A stretch of DNA of 39,971 nucleotides from Candidatus Omnitrophota bacterium. Its GTDB lineage: Bacteria > Omnitrophota > Gorgyraeia > 2-01-FULL-45-10. Under the pieces are notes generated by a model. It saw nothing but the letters and a program-made list of their open reading frames with translations. It was not told the origin of the DNA and searched no databases. Positions 1 through 5,643 of this stretch are shown here, in pieces. Positions within the stretch are counted from its first letter, which is position 1. The number at the start of each line of letters is the position of its first letter. The stretch is from the NCBI GenBank assembly GCA_028699255.1, contig JAQVUX010000010.1, positions 1 through 39,971 of the forward strand. The letters run 5' to 3'. The position numbers and the translations under genes are program-made.

Positions 1-36
1 TACCCTTGAGGCATTTTTGATATTTTTTGAGTCATT

Positions 37-82
37 GGGCGAAAGGCAAATTTTGCCGCGCCCCAAAATTTGCCTTTCGCCC
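37..82. repeat. inverted repeat, 19-bp perfect arms
   Basis: Arms at 37-55 and 64-82 are exact reverse complements, separated by an 8-base GC-rich spacer. Neither side carries a clear T-run, so it does not look like an ordinary intrinsic terminator. It lies in a gene-free stretch (1-440) that otherwise holds REP-like palindromes, and I see no coding region there. Confidence 0.8.
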
Positions 83-172
83 TCGAGTCTTGTGTGAGGC
101 GCGCACTCGGCGACCCGCCGTCTGCGAGATCATTTTAGGTTGTAGCAGGCGGGTGCGGACGAGCCTGTAGAG

Positions 173-222
173 AGATTGCTTCTCCCGCCCTCGGTCATGC
201 ACGGGCGGGATCGCAATGACGG
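173..222. repeat. REP-like dispersed palindrome
   Basis: The block begins GATTGCTT and ends GCAATGAC and has a GC-rich stem core (CCCGCCC / GGGCGGG) between. A shorter element with the same ends occurs at 30767-30804 inside a gene. This is the usual look of a dispersed intergenic repeat. The family itself is not named. Confidence 0.6.
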
Positions 223-245
223 AGGAGTAGGGCGAGGACGCGAGA

Positions 246-276
246 GTCCCGCCTGGAGTGAGCTTAGGGGCGGGAC
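246..276. repeat. GTCCCGCC...GGCGGGAC hairpin
   Basis: Arms 246-253 and 269-276 are perfectly complementary. The same arm sequence recurs at 642-672 and 3041-3071, where it forms the leader of the two tRNA-Ser arrays. The copy here is not next to a tRNA, so it may be a genome-wide palindrome. Confidence 0.6.
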
Positions 277-310
277 GATGCCGAGCATTGCGTTAAAGAC
301 TAATTTTTTA

Positions 311-330
311 CTTCAGGGGAACCCCTGAAG
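311..330. repeat. short inverted repeat near tRNA-Ser(UGA)
   Basis: Nine-base arms (CTTCAGGGG / CCCCTGAAG) flank two bases. It lies about 110 bases beyond the 3' end of tRNA-Ser(UGA) on the transcribed strand. No T-run follows in that direction, so termination is uncertain. Confidence 0.6.
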
Positions 331-356
331 TATGTTCGAACAAAGCGGTGGACACA

Positions 357-446
357 CCGCCATGTTTGATAGGGGGCGCTTAATAGATAATGTCGGAAGG
401 TACCTTCCGACATTATCTATTAAGCGCCCCCTATCAAACATGGCGG
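357..446. repeat. perfect 90-bp palindrome over the tRNA-Ser(UGA) 3' end
   Basis: Position x pairs with 803-x without a mismatch from 357 to 446, giving 45-nt arms and no loop, centred on GGTACC. Bases 441-446 are the encoded CCA, the discriminator and the last two acceptor-stem bases of tRNA-Ser(UGA), so the palindrome carries an inverted copy of the tRNA 3' end at 357-362. Pairing stops at 356/447. Confidence 0.95.
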
Positions 447-530
447 AGGAGGTAGGATTCGAACCCACGGTGGGCTTGCGCCCACAACAGCTTTCAAGGC
501 TGTCGCGATCAACCACTCTGCCACTCCTCC
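441..530 (-). tRNA. tRNA-Ser (anticodon UGA)
   Basis: Read on the minus strand, the acceptor arm GGAGGAG (530-524) pairs with CTCCTCC (451-445), followed by discriminator G and an encoded CCA (443-441). The anticodon arm is ACAGC-loop-GCTGT with loop CTTGAAA, so the anticodon is TGA. A long variable arm (GTGGGC..GCCCAC) and a T-loop GGTTCGAATCC complete a class II serine tRNA. A promoter candidate lies upstream at 688-715, and an 84-nt unit copying the tRNA 5' end sits directly before it. Confidence 0.96.
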
Positions 531-614
531 ACTAACCCTTCAACCCGACGATTAGGCGATTTTAATAGATTTGCGAAGCAAATCTATTAAAATCAGCCAC
601 TCTGCCACTCCTCC
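531..614 (-). repeat. tRNA-Ser 5'-end-derived unit (UGA locus)
   Basis: The unit starts at 614 with the same first 18 bases as tRNA-Ser(UGA) (acceptor 5' strand and D-arm). It then departs into a hairpin with 17-bp arms (558-574 / 578-594), closed by GGC/GCC pairs with one bulged base, then GCCTAATCGT, and runs straight into the true tRNA at 530. It has no T-arm or 3' acceptor strand, so it cannot be a complete tRNA. The stretch 615-778 holds the leader hairpins and promoter region and no gene that I can support. Confidence 0.85.
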
Positions 615-642
615 GCTTGCTATAATCTCACTCAGGCAAGCG
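614..642 (-). repeat. leader hairpin of the tRNA-Ser(UGA) array
   Basis: Seven-base arms CGCTTGC (614-620) and GCAAGCG (636-642) enclose a 15-nt loop. The matching hairpin at the CGA locus (3012-3040) has a different but still paired stem. The two loops share TGAGATT on the transcribed strand. Confidence 0.75.
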
Positions 643-672
643 TCCCGCCCCCGGTTTAAGTCCGGGCGGGAC
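642..672 (-). repeat. GC-rich leader hairpin, UGA locus
   Basis: Arms 642-650 and 664-672 (GTCCCGCCC / GGGCGGGAC) lie between the putative promoter and the first tRNA-like unit. The CGA locus has an equivalent at 3041-3071 in the same order. Confidence 0.7.
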
Positions 673-687
673 AACCTTATAGCCTAC

Positions 688-715
688 ATTCTATATTATA
701 TATACTTGTATGCAA
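688..715 (-). promoter_or_regulatory. candidate promoter for tRNA-Ser(UGA) array
   Basis: On the minus strand a -35-like TTGCAT (715-710) is followed after 16 bases by TAGAAT (693-688). It is placed like the stronger promoter at the CGA locus, just upstream of the GC-rich leader hairpin. The -10 is not perfect and the area is AT-rich, so confidence is moderate. Confidence 0.45.
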
Positions 716-778
716 ACGGAACGCTTTTCCCGCCTTCGGCGGGACAAACAATTCCGCTTGCGTAACATTATAACACGC

Positions 779-1942
779 CTATCGCGAATTTTGCATTACC
801 CAGTAATCCGCGCCGTTTTTAAACTTCAACAGATAAAGGCATCTGTTCACATTTGGCTTCGCGTCAAGTATGCGCATATAAAAATCATCATAAAACTCCG
901 GGCATTCCAGATAATACCCATGCCTGAAGCTCGAACTATTGATAGGCGTTACATCTATCACCGTAAACTTATCCGGATCCAGCGATTTCAGGTAAAGCAC
1001 TCCCCTTACTTCTTCCAACTGTTCAGGGTCTTTCACCCTCATCTTCATGCGGCCAAGCCTGTCGTCCTGGTTTATCACCCCGCTCATAAGCAAGGCCCCG
1101 TCGTCGGAGGAAACGTATGCCGTCATTTTTTTCGAAAGAGCGTCGAATTCTTTTTTAAACTTGTCGTTAAATTGGTCCCGGCTGACATCCGGAGCCGCCA
1201 GCATTACATGGTCTATCTCGGCATCCTGGTCGGCAAAATCGGGTTGTTCATAAAGACGATCGAAGGCATCGCAGGTTACCTGGCAACCGAGGCTCGACGC
1301 CTCGATCCAGAGCTTCTCCGGCTTTACCTCGCGAACGACCTTCGCCAGCACACCGGCCAGATATGGCCCGGAGGCGGAAGCCAGAGATTGCGCCTTCGCG
1401 TAACCAGGAATATCGACGGGCTGATCGCCGGGCCAATCGAATAAGAGAACCGGCGTATTCACATCAAGTAGATATGAAAAATAGGCGGCCTTCATCGCGG
1501 TAGCCTCAAAACCGTCCTTGTATCCGAAGACGAGCACGAGAACGGATTTATGTGGTGACGCATTGACGGCTTCGGATAATTCTTTCATAAAATTATCCTC
1601 GGCCAATCTTTTTGTATCCTGCACTTCTATCAACCCGTTCTTCTTTATGCGATCCGGCAACATCGTCCCTATCTTCAATCTCGGGTCTATCCTTATATTA
1701 AGCGTTCCGTATCCCGTCTCTTTACCGAGCTCGGGCTTATAATCGGGTTGTCCGTCGGAAGCACGGCCGATGTCGCGGCTCGTCGCGTAAAAAATATTGA
1801 CCACCCTGTAACGGCCTTCCGTCCTGTAATTTATACGTTTATACAGGTCTTCTAAGTAATAGTTTTTGGTTGTTTTGATAGGCAGGACAGAACATCCGGA
1901 TAAGAATATCAGACCGCATATAATGGCAATATATTTACGCAA
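779..1942 (-). CDS. DUF900-like alpha/beta-hydrolase lipoprotein
   Basis: A 387-residue protein with a lipoprotein signal (LSGC, lipid-anchored Cys17), so probably attached to a membrane facing the periplasm. The body resembles the DUF900 alpha/beta-hydrolase family: a strand followed by FGYKDGFE, then LLFDWPGD, a nucleophile elbow ASSLG (Ser217), LAAPDVSRDQF (Asp252) and a C-terminal RHGYY (His341). The family's usual HG before the oxyanion loop is FG here, which is odd. The substrate is unknown. It starts 8 bases after the flavin reductase-like gene stops, so the two are probably co-transcribed. A GC-rich hairpin at 729-743 follows the stop but has no T-run on this strand. Confidence 0.8.
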   Translation of the reverse strand: MRKYIAIICGLIFLSGCSVLPIKTTKNYYLEDLYKRINYRTEGRYRVVNIFYATSRDIGRASDGQPDYKPELGKETGYGTLNIRIDPRLKIGTMLPDRIKKNGLIEVQDTKRLAEDNFMKELSEAVNASPHKSVLVLVFGYKDGFEATAMKAAYFSYLLDVNTPVLLFDWPGDQPVDIPGYAKAQSLASASGPYLAGVLAKVVREVKPEKLWIEASSLGCQVTCDAFDRLYEQPDFADQDAEIDHVMLAAPDVSRDQFNDKFKKEFDALSKKMTAYVSSDDGALLMSGVINQDDRLGRMKMRVKDPEQLEEVRGVLYLKSLDPDKFTVIDVTPINSSSFRHGYYLECPEFYDDFYMRILDAKPNVNRCLYLLKFKNGADYWVMQNSR

Positions 1943-1950
1943 AAGCCCCT

Positions 1951-2532
1951 CTACTTTTTCGATAAGTCCTGCATCGTTTTTACTGTAAAAGCATCGGCTA
2001 AATGTTGTCCAACGCCATAATACGCGCGGTTTGCCGGATCGAAAATAGCCGGGCTTATCTTTTTTATATCCGGCGCTCCATTTTTACCCAGCGCCGTTTC
2101 ATCGGCCTTCACATCCTTTATCTCGCCTATAAATAAAGTATGCAATCCCAACTTGATCGCTTGGGTCATAACGCATTCCACGACAAAAGGAAATTCGCCG
2201 ACATAAGGCGCGTCTACGATATTACTTTTGACCGGCGTAAGCTTCGTATCGGCAAATTTATCTCCGCTCCTGCCGGACACCACGCCGAAATAATCGGCTT
2301 CTTTGATAAACTTCTCCGAGGGAATGCTTATGGTAAAGGCTTTTCTGGAGATAATGTTGCTATAAGTATAAGTGGCTTCCCTTATGGCGACACCGACGGA
2401 AGGCGGATTAGAACAACATATGCCTCCCCAGGCCACCGTCATCACATTCGGCTTATCGTCTTTATCGTATGTCCCCACCACAAAAACAGGCGTTGGGAAA
2501 ACGATCGTCTTCGCTCCTATGGATTTTTTCAT
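1951..2532 (-). CDS. flavin reductase-like FMN-binding protein
   Basis: A 193-residue cytoplasmic protein resembling the flavin reductase/flavoredoxin split-barrel family. The N-terminal half has the family pattern PVFVVGT, then NVMTVAWGG and PPSVGVAIR, followed by SIPSE, all of the FMN-binding barrel. Such proteins bind FMN and pass electrons from NAD(P)H or act as redox carriers; the partner is not shown. The ATG at 2532 has a GAGG six bases upstream. The start lies only 48 bases beyond the 3' end of tRNA-Ser(CGA) on the same strand with a hairpin between, so its mRNA may come from tRNA read-through. Confidence 0.85.
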   Translation of the reverse strand: MKKSIGAKTIVFPTPVFVVGTYDKDDKPNVMTVAWGGICCSNPPSVGVAIREATYTYSNIISRKAFTISIPSEKFIKEADYFGVVSGRSGDKFADTKLTPVKSNIVDAPYVGEFPFVVECVMTQAIKLGLHTLFIGEIKDVKADETALGKNGAPDIKKISPAIFDPANRAYYGVGQHLADAFTVKTMQDLSKK

Positions 2533-2550
2533 CTATGCCCTCGCACTGTA

Positions 2551-2587
2551 TCCGCCATCTTTTTTCTTGTCGAAAAAAGATGGCGGA
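2551..2587 (-). repeat. inverted repeat over the tRNA-Ser(CGA) 3' end
   Basis: Sixteen-base arms 2551-2566 and 2572-2587 flank a 5-nt loop. As at the UGA locus, one arm contains the encoded CCA, the discriminator and the end of the acceptor stem (2581-2587). It separates the tRNA from the downstream flavin reductase-like gene. Confidence 0.9.
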
Positions 2588-2670
2588 GAGGGAGAGATTT
2601 GAACTCTCGTACCCCGTTAGGGATAACACGCTTTCGAGGCGTGCGCCTTCAACCACTCAGCCACCTCTCC
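2581..2670 (-). tRNA. tRNA-Ser (anticodon CGA)
   Basis: On the minus strand, acceptor GGAGAGG (2670-2664) pairs with CCTCTCC (2591-2585), then discriminator G and encoded CCA (2583-2581). The anticodon arm CACGC/GCGTG holds loop CTCGAAA, giving anticodon CGA. The long variable arm and the T-loop GTTCAAATC fit a class II serine tRNA. Four tRNA-5'-derived units and a good promoter (3086-3114) lie upstream. Confidence 0.96.
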
Positions 2671-2756
2671 GCAAACTATTCTCAACAAAACGATTAGGCG
2701 ATTTCGCCTGAGTCACTTCACGCGTATCGCGAAATCAGCCACTCAGCCACCTCTCC
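2671..2756 (-). repeat. tRNA-Ser 5'-derived unit A (86 nt)
   Basis: It begins with the tRNA-Ser(CGA) 5' end (GGAGAGGTGGCTGAGTGG), followed by the hairpin GATTTCGC/GCGAAATC (2700-2707 / 2729-2736) with GGC/GCC closing pairs and a bulge, then GCCTAATCGT (2690-2699). It abuts the true tRNA at 2670. Confidence 0.9.
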
Positions 2757-2840
2757 GCAAACCACTTGCAACCGACGATTAGGCGGTTCCGATAACCCGG
2801 CGAAACACCATATCGGAACCAGCCACTCAGCCACCTCTCC
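2757..2840 (-). repeat. tRNA-Ser 5'-derived unit B (84 nt)
   Basis: It has the same tRNA 5' start as unit A but a different hairpin, GGTTCCGATA/TATCGGAACC (2785-2794 / 2811-2820), with the same closing pairs, bulge and GCCTAATCGT (2775-2784). Confidence 0.9.
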
Positions 2841-2926
2841 GCAAACTATTCTCAACAAAACGATTAGGCGATTTCGCCTGAGTCACTTCACGCGTATCGC
2901 GAAATCAACCACTCAGCCACCTCTCC
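2841..2926 (-). repeat. tRNA-Ser 5'-derived unit C (86 nt)
   Basis: Nearly identical to unit A (GATTTCGC-type hairpin), but it keeps the GGTTGA of the true tRNA D-arm instead of GGCTGA. Units A and C alternate with units B and D. Confidence 0.9.
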
Positions 2927-3012
2927 GCAAACTATTCTCAACAAAACGATTAGGCGGTTCCGATAACCCGGCGAAACACCATATCGGAACCAGCCACTTT
3001 AGCCACCTCTCC
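2927..3012 (-). repeat. tRNA-Ser 5'-derived unit D (86 nt)
   Basis: The promoter-proximal unit, with a GGTTCCGATA-type hairpin like unit B and one variant base pair region in its D-arm copy (TAAAGTGG in place of TGAGTGG). It is preceded directly by the leader hairpin at 3012-3040. Confidence 0.88.
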
Positions 3013-3040
3013 GATTGCCGGAATCTCAGTCTTGCAATCG
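3012..3040 (-). repeat. leader hairpin of the tRNA-Ser(CGA) array
   Basis: Arms CGATTGC (3012-3018) and GCAATCG (3034-3040) enclose a 15-nt loop. The UGA locus has the same hairpin with stem CGCTTGC/GCAAGCG, so the stem changes while pairing is kept. Both loops contain TGAGATT on the transcribed strand. Confidence 0.75.
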
Positions 3041-3071
3041 GTCCCGCCTTTAATTTCAGTCCGGGCGGGAC
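3041..3071 (-). repeat. GC-rich leader hairpin, CGA locus
   Basis: GTCCCGCC (3041-3048) pairs with GGCGGGAC (3064-3071). It sits just downstream of the -10 at 3086-3091, so it would form the 5' end of the array transcript. Confidence 0.7.
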
Positions 3072-3085
3072 CACTCGCAGGTCAT

Positions 3086-3114
3086 ATTATACAAAAAATC
3101 CATCTATATGGCAA
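3086..3114 (-). promoter_or_regulatory. sigma70-type promoter for tRNA-Ser(CGA) array
   Basis: On the minus strand TTGCCA (3114-3109) is followed after exactly 17 bases by TATAAT (3091-3086). Transcription would begin near 3079, run through both leader hairpins and all four tRNA-derived units, and reach the tRNA. The rest of 3072-3144 shows no gene. Confidence 0.75.
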
Positions 3115-3144
3115 ACAATTGCGGCAGTTTATGGTAGGCAAAAA

Positions 3145-3507
3145 TCATTTTATCAATTTCTCTATCTTATTGAATAACACCTTGGGATTAAAGGGCTTCA
3201 TGATGCCGTCATCCGCGCCAGTCTCTTTTATCTTTTCCTCAACCTCATGTGCGGTCGCGGTAAATAATATAACTGGAATTTTTTTGAGCTCATTGTCCGA
3301 TTTTAGCCTTTTACAAAACACTTCTCCTCTTTCGCCGGGCAAAAGAAGGTCCAGGAGTATCAAGTCCGGATTATGTTTTATCACCACCTCCATCGCATCC
3401 GCGGTATTTTTTGCCTCAAGCGTCTCGTAGTTGGCGGTTTTCAGCCTGATCTTCGCTAGATACAATACATCCTCCTCGTCTTCTACTATCAGTATCTTTT
3501 TCTTCAT
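3145..3507 (-). CDS. single-domain response regulator (receiver)
   Basis: A 120-residue CheY-like receiver without an output domain. Acidic residues Glu9/Asp10 and phospho-acceptor Asp53 (LILLDLLLPG), Thr83 (LFTAT) and Lys104 (MKPF) are all in place, so it should be phosphorylated. It starts 3 bases after the stop of the histidine kinase gene and is surely its partner. With no DNA-binding domain it must act by protein contact or within a longer relay; the target is not visible in the window. Confidence 0.93.
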   Translation of the reverse strand: MKKKILIVEDEEDVLYLAKIRLKTANYETLEAKNTADAMEVVIKHNPDLILLDLLLPGERGEVFCKRLKSDNELKKIPVILFTATAHEVEEKIKETGADDGIMKPFNPKVLFNKIEKLIK

Positions 3508-3510
3508 ATC

Positions 3511-5472
3511 TCACCCCCGTCTTTCTTTAAGCGGTAAAATAAAGGATAGTACCGAACCCTTACCCCATTCGGATTCTATCCATATCTTACCTTTGTGTTT
3601 TTCTATTATCTCTTTCGAAATGGCCAACCCAAGACCGGTCCCGATAGTTTTTGTCATGGCGCGATCTTCTCCGCGCCAGAACCTATGAAATACCTTAGGA
3701 ATATCTTCGGGCTTTATTCCTATCCCGGTATCCGTAACGGAAACTTTAACCGTATTGCCTTCGATCTTCGTAGATATTGTAATAGTACCTCGTTCCGTAA
3801 ATTTCACGGCATTATTCACTAAGTTCATAAGCACCTGGAGCATCTTATCCTTATCGAACAATAACTTTGGGATCTTCGCCTCAAGATCGGTCAAAAGTTC
3901 CAGTTTCTTTTCTTTCGCGACGCCGGACATGGTATTGCAACATTCTATGATCACATTATTTATATCGTACGATTTAAAGTTTAACGTTACTTCGTCGGAT
4001 TTCATCCTCTGGAAATCCAGCACATTACTTATCAGGCGGTTAAGCCTGTCGACGTTCTTTTTAACTATGCTTAAAATATTTCTATTTTCTTTTCCGACAC
4101 TTCCATTTATCTCTTCGAAAACCAGGGACACGCCTTCTTTTATCGCGGCCAAAGGAGTGCGCAATTCATGCGAAACGGAATTCATAAAATCATCCTTCAT
4201 CCCGGCCAATCTTTTGCGCTCGGTGATATCCCTTAATATAGATATAAGGCAATATTTATTACCGATCACAGCGCGCTTTATAGTTGCTTCCACCCAGAAC
4301 GACCTGCCCATCCTGTCTATGGCAGGCCATTCAAAAAGTTGCTGTTCACCGGCAATAGCTTTTTCGTAAAAATGACTGGCTTTGTCCCAGGTATAAGGCT
4401 CTTTATCGAGCATAAAGGTCTTGATGTAGCGGCCGATTATCTCCTCTTTCGAACAACAGAACATTTCACATGCGGCCTTATTGGCATCGAGCGTGCGGAA
4501 GTTATCTATATCGCGTATCATGATAGCGTCGCTGGCCAGTTCGAATATGGACCTGTAGTTGGCTTCGGATATCATCAGCGCCGCCTCGGCGGCCTTACGC
4601 TCGGAAATATCCCTGAAGCTTCCCATGAGATATTTTTTACCTTTTAAAAATATTACCGACGTCGATATGTCGGCATAAAAAATGGTGCCATTCTTCCTCC
4701 TTACCATCATATCCGATGCAAGTTTAAAGTCGCCTCTCGCCTGGCCTTCAAACACTTCGATGGCATGCGGCAATTCTTCTCTGGGGTGTATATCGAGAAC
4801 GCTAAGTTTGCACATCTCTTTTACGGTATAACCCAGCATCCTGCAAATGGCTTTGTTGCACATGAAAAACTTTTTGGACGCCGCGTCAGCCAATATCATT
4901 CCATCCGCGGCTTCATTAAAAAAAGCCCTAAATCTCTCTTCTGATTCTTTAAGCTCTGCCGTACGCTCTCTTACCACATCCTCAAGATGTGCATGATATT
5001 TGGCGAGCTCTTCTTCCGAGCGTTTTCGATCGGTGATATCACGCCCTTCGGGAATGATAAAAATTACCTTGCCGTCTTCACCCATGACCGGCTTTAGCGA
5101 AAAATCTATATAGTGGATACTTCCGTCTGCGGCAGGATGAGTTGCTTCGAAAAATACGGTTTCGCCGCGGGAGGCTTTTTTTATGCCATTTCGTAATTTA
5201 TTCCGCATCTCTTCCGAATGGGCCCACCAGGGCGTATCCCAAAAAAACTTGCCTATGCAATCCGCTTCTACGATCCCCGCGAACTGCATAGCCGTCCTGT
5301 TAGCCTCAACCAATTTTCCGTCCGGCGTCATCATGCCGATAAACTGGAAAGTTTGGTCAAAAACAGCGCGGATCTTTTTCTCGCTTAAACGCAGGGCGTC
5401 CTCGGTATTTTTACGTTCGACGGGATCGGGAAGCACTGTCTTTTTGAGTTTGTTTCCGTATTTTTTATTCAT
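3511..5472 (-). CDS. soluble PAS-PAS-PAS histidine kinase
   Basis: A 653-residue kinase with no membrane segment. Three PAS domains lie at about 30-150, 180-295 and 303-420, each ending in the (R)DITERK/DISERK-type linker. A coiled linker (AHLEDVVRERTAELKESE) separates PAS1 and PAS2. The DHp domain has NSVSHELRTP with His435; the ATP-binding domain shows the N-box NLVNNAVKF (Asn554), DTGIGI (581-586) and GTGLGL (611-616). It probably senses a cytoplasmic redox or ligand signal through PAS and phosphorylates the receiver encoded 3 bases downstream. Its start codon overlaps the end of a 31-codon leader ORF, and a terminator-like hairpin lies just upstream, which suggests attenuation control. 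Confidence 0.95.
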   Translation of the reverse strand: MNKKYGNKLKKTVLPDPVERKNTEDALRLSEKKIRAVFDQTFQFIGMMTPDGKLVEANRTAMQFAGIVEADCIGKFFWDTPWWAHSEEMRNKLRNGIKKASRGETVFFEATHPAADGSIHYIDFSLKPVMGEDGKVIFIIPEGRDITDRKRSEEELAKYHAHLEDVVRERTAELKESEERFRAFFNEAADGMILADAASKKFFMCNKAICRMLGYTVKEMCKLSVLDIHPREELPHAIEVFEGQARGDFKLASDMMVRRKNGTIFYADISTSVIFLKGKKYLMGSFRDISERKAAEAALMISEANYRSIFELASDAIMIRDIDNFRTLDANKAACEMFCCSKEEIIGRYIKTFMLDKEPYTWDKASHFYEKAIAGEQQLFEWPAIDRMGRSFWVEATIKRAVIGNKYCLISILRDITERKRLAGMKDDFMNSVSHELRTPLAAIKEGVSLVFEEINGSVGKENRNILSIVKKNVDRLNRLISNVLDFQRMKSDEVTLNFKSYDINNVIIECCNTMSGVAKEKKLELLTDLEAKIPKLLFDKDKMLQVLMNLVNNAVKFTERGTITISTKIEGNTVKVSVTDTGIGIKPEDIPKVFHRFWRGEDRAMTKTIGTGLGLAISKEIIEKHKGKIWIESEWGKGSVLSFILPLKERRG

Positions 5473-5560
5473 ATATGCCTTTATAAAAATAAAAATCCGG
5501 ACCTTGTACCTTATTTTCAGGTAAAGTCCGGATTAGAAAAACCATACTGTATATATCCAT
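5465..5560 (-). CDS. putative 31-aa leader peptide upstream of kinase
   Basis: An ATG at 5560 has GAGGAG five bases upstream (5566-5571), the best ribosome site in the area. The frame stays open for 31 codons through the whole terminator-like hairpin and ends in a TAA that overlaps the kinase ATG (5470-5472) by 8 bases. The peptide is rich in aromatic residues near its end (DFYFYKGIY), partly because the frame crosses the T-run. Translation would melt the hairpin and deliver ribosomes to the kinase start. This is inference; the peptide resembles nothing I know and could be a chance ORF. Confidence 0.5.
   Translation of the reverse strand: MDIYSMVFLIRTLPENKVQGPDFYFYKGIYE
5484..5534 (-). terminator. 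Rho-independent terminator between M50-like gene and kinase
   Basis: On the minus strand AATCCGGAC (5534-5526) pairs with GTCCGGATT (5502-5494), with further pairing inside (ACCT/AGGT), followed by a T-rich tract (5493-5483). It would end the long operon finishing at 5644, but it lies within 25 bases of the kinase start and inside the leader ORF. Confidence 0.8.
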
Positions 5561-5643
5561 AAAATCTCCTCGTTATTAACAAAGAGACACTTTAATAGAC
5601 TACTCCCGCAGAATATTTTATGCAATTAAAATCTTGTCCTACA

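Noticed and set aside
332-535. Plus-strand ORF of 67 codons across the palindrome and tRNA
   Set aside because: It lies over the palindrome and the tRNA gene on the opposite strand and has no ribosome site. A mirror ORF exists on the other strand only because of the palindrome.
729-743. Terminator for the lipoprotein hydrolase gene
   Set aside because: The hairpin is perfect but no T-run follows on the minus strand; the T bases lie on the wrong side.
710-1444. 244-codon plus-strand ORF
   Set aside because: It is antisense to the well-supported lipoprotein hydrolase and its product is of biased composition without any family motif.
2671-3012. CRISPR-like array
   Set aside because: The repeat unit is 84-86 nt with no unique spacers, starts as a tRNA copy and has only four units. 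No cas genes are present.
531-3012. Integron attC sites, because GCCTAATCG/CGATTAGGC recalls GCCTAAC/GTTAGGC
   Set aside because: The matching opposite core is missing, there are no gene cassettes between units and no integrase gene is in the window.
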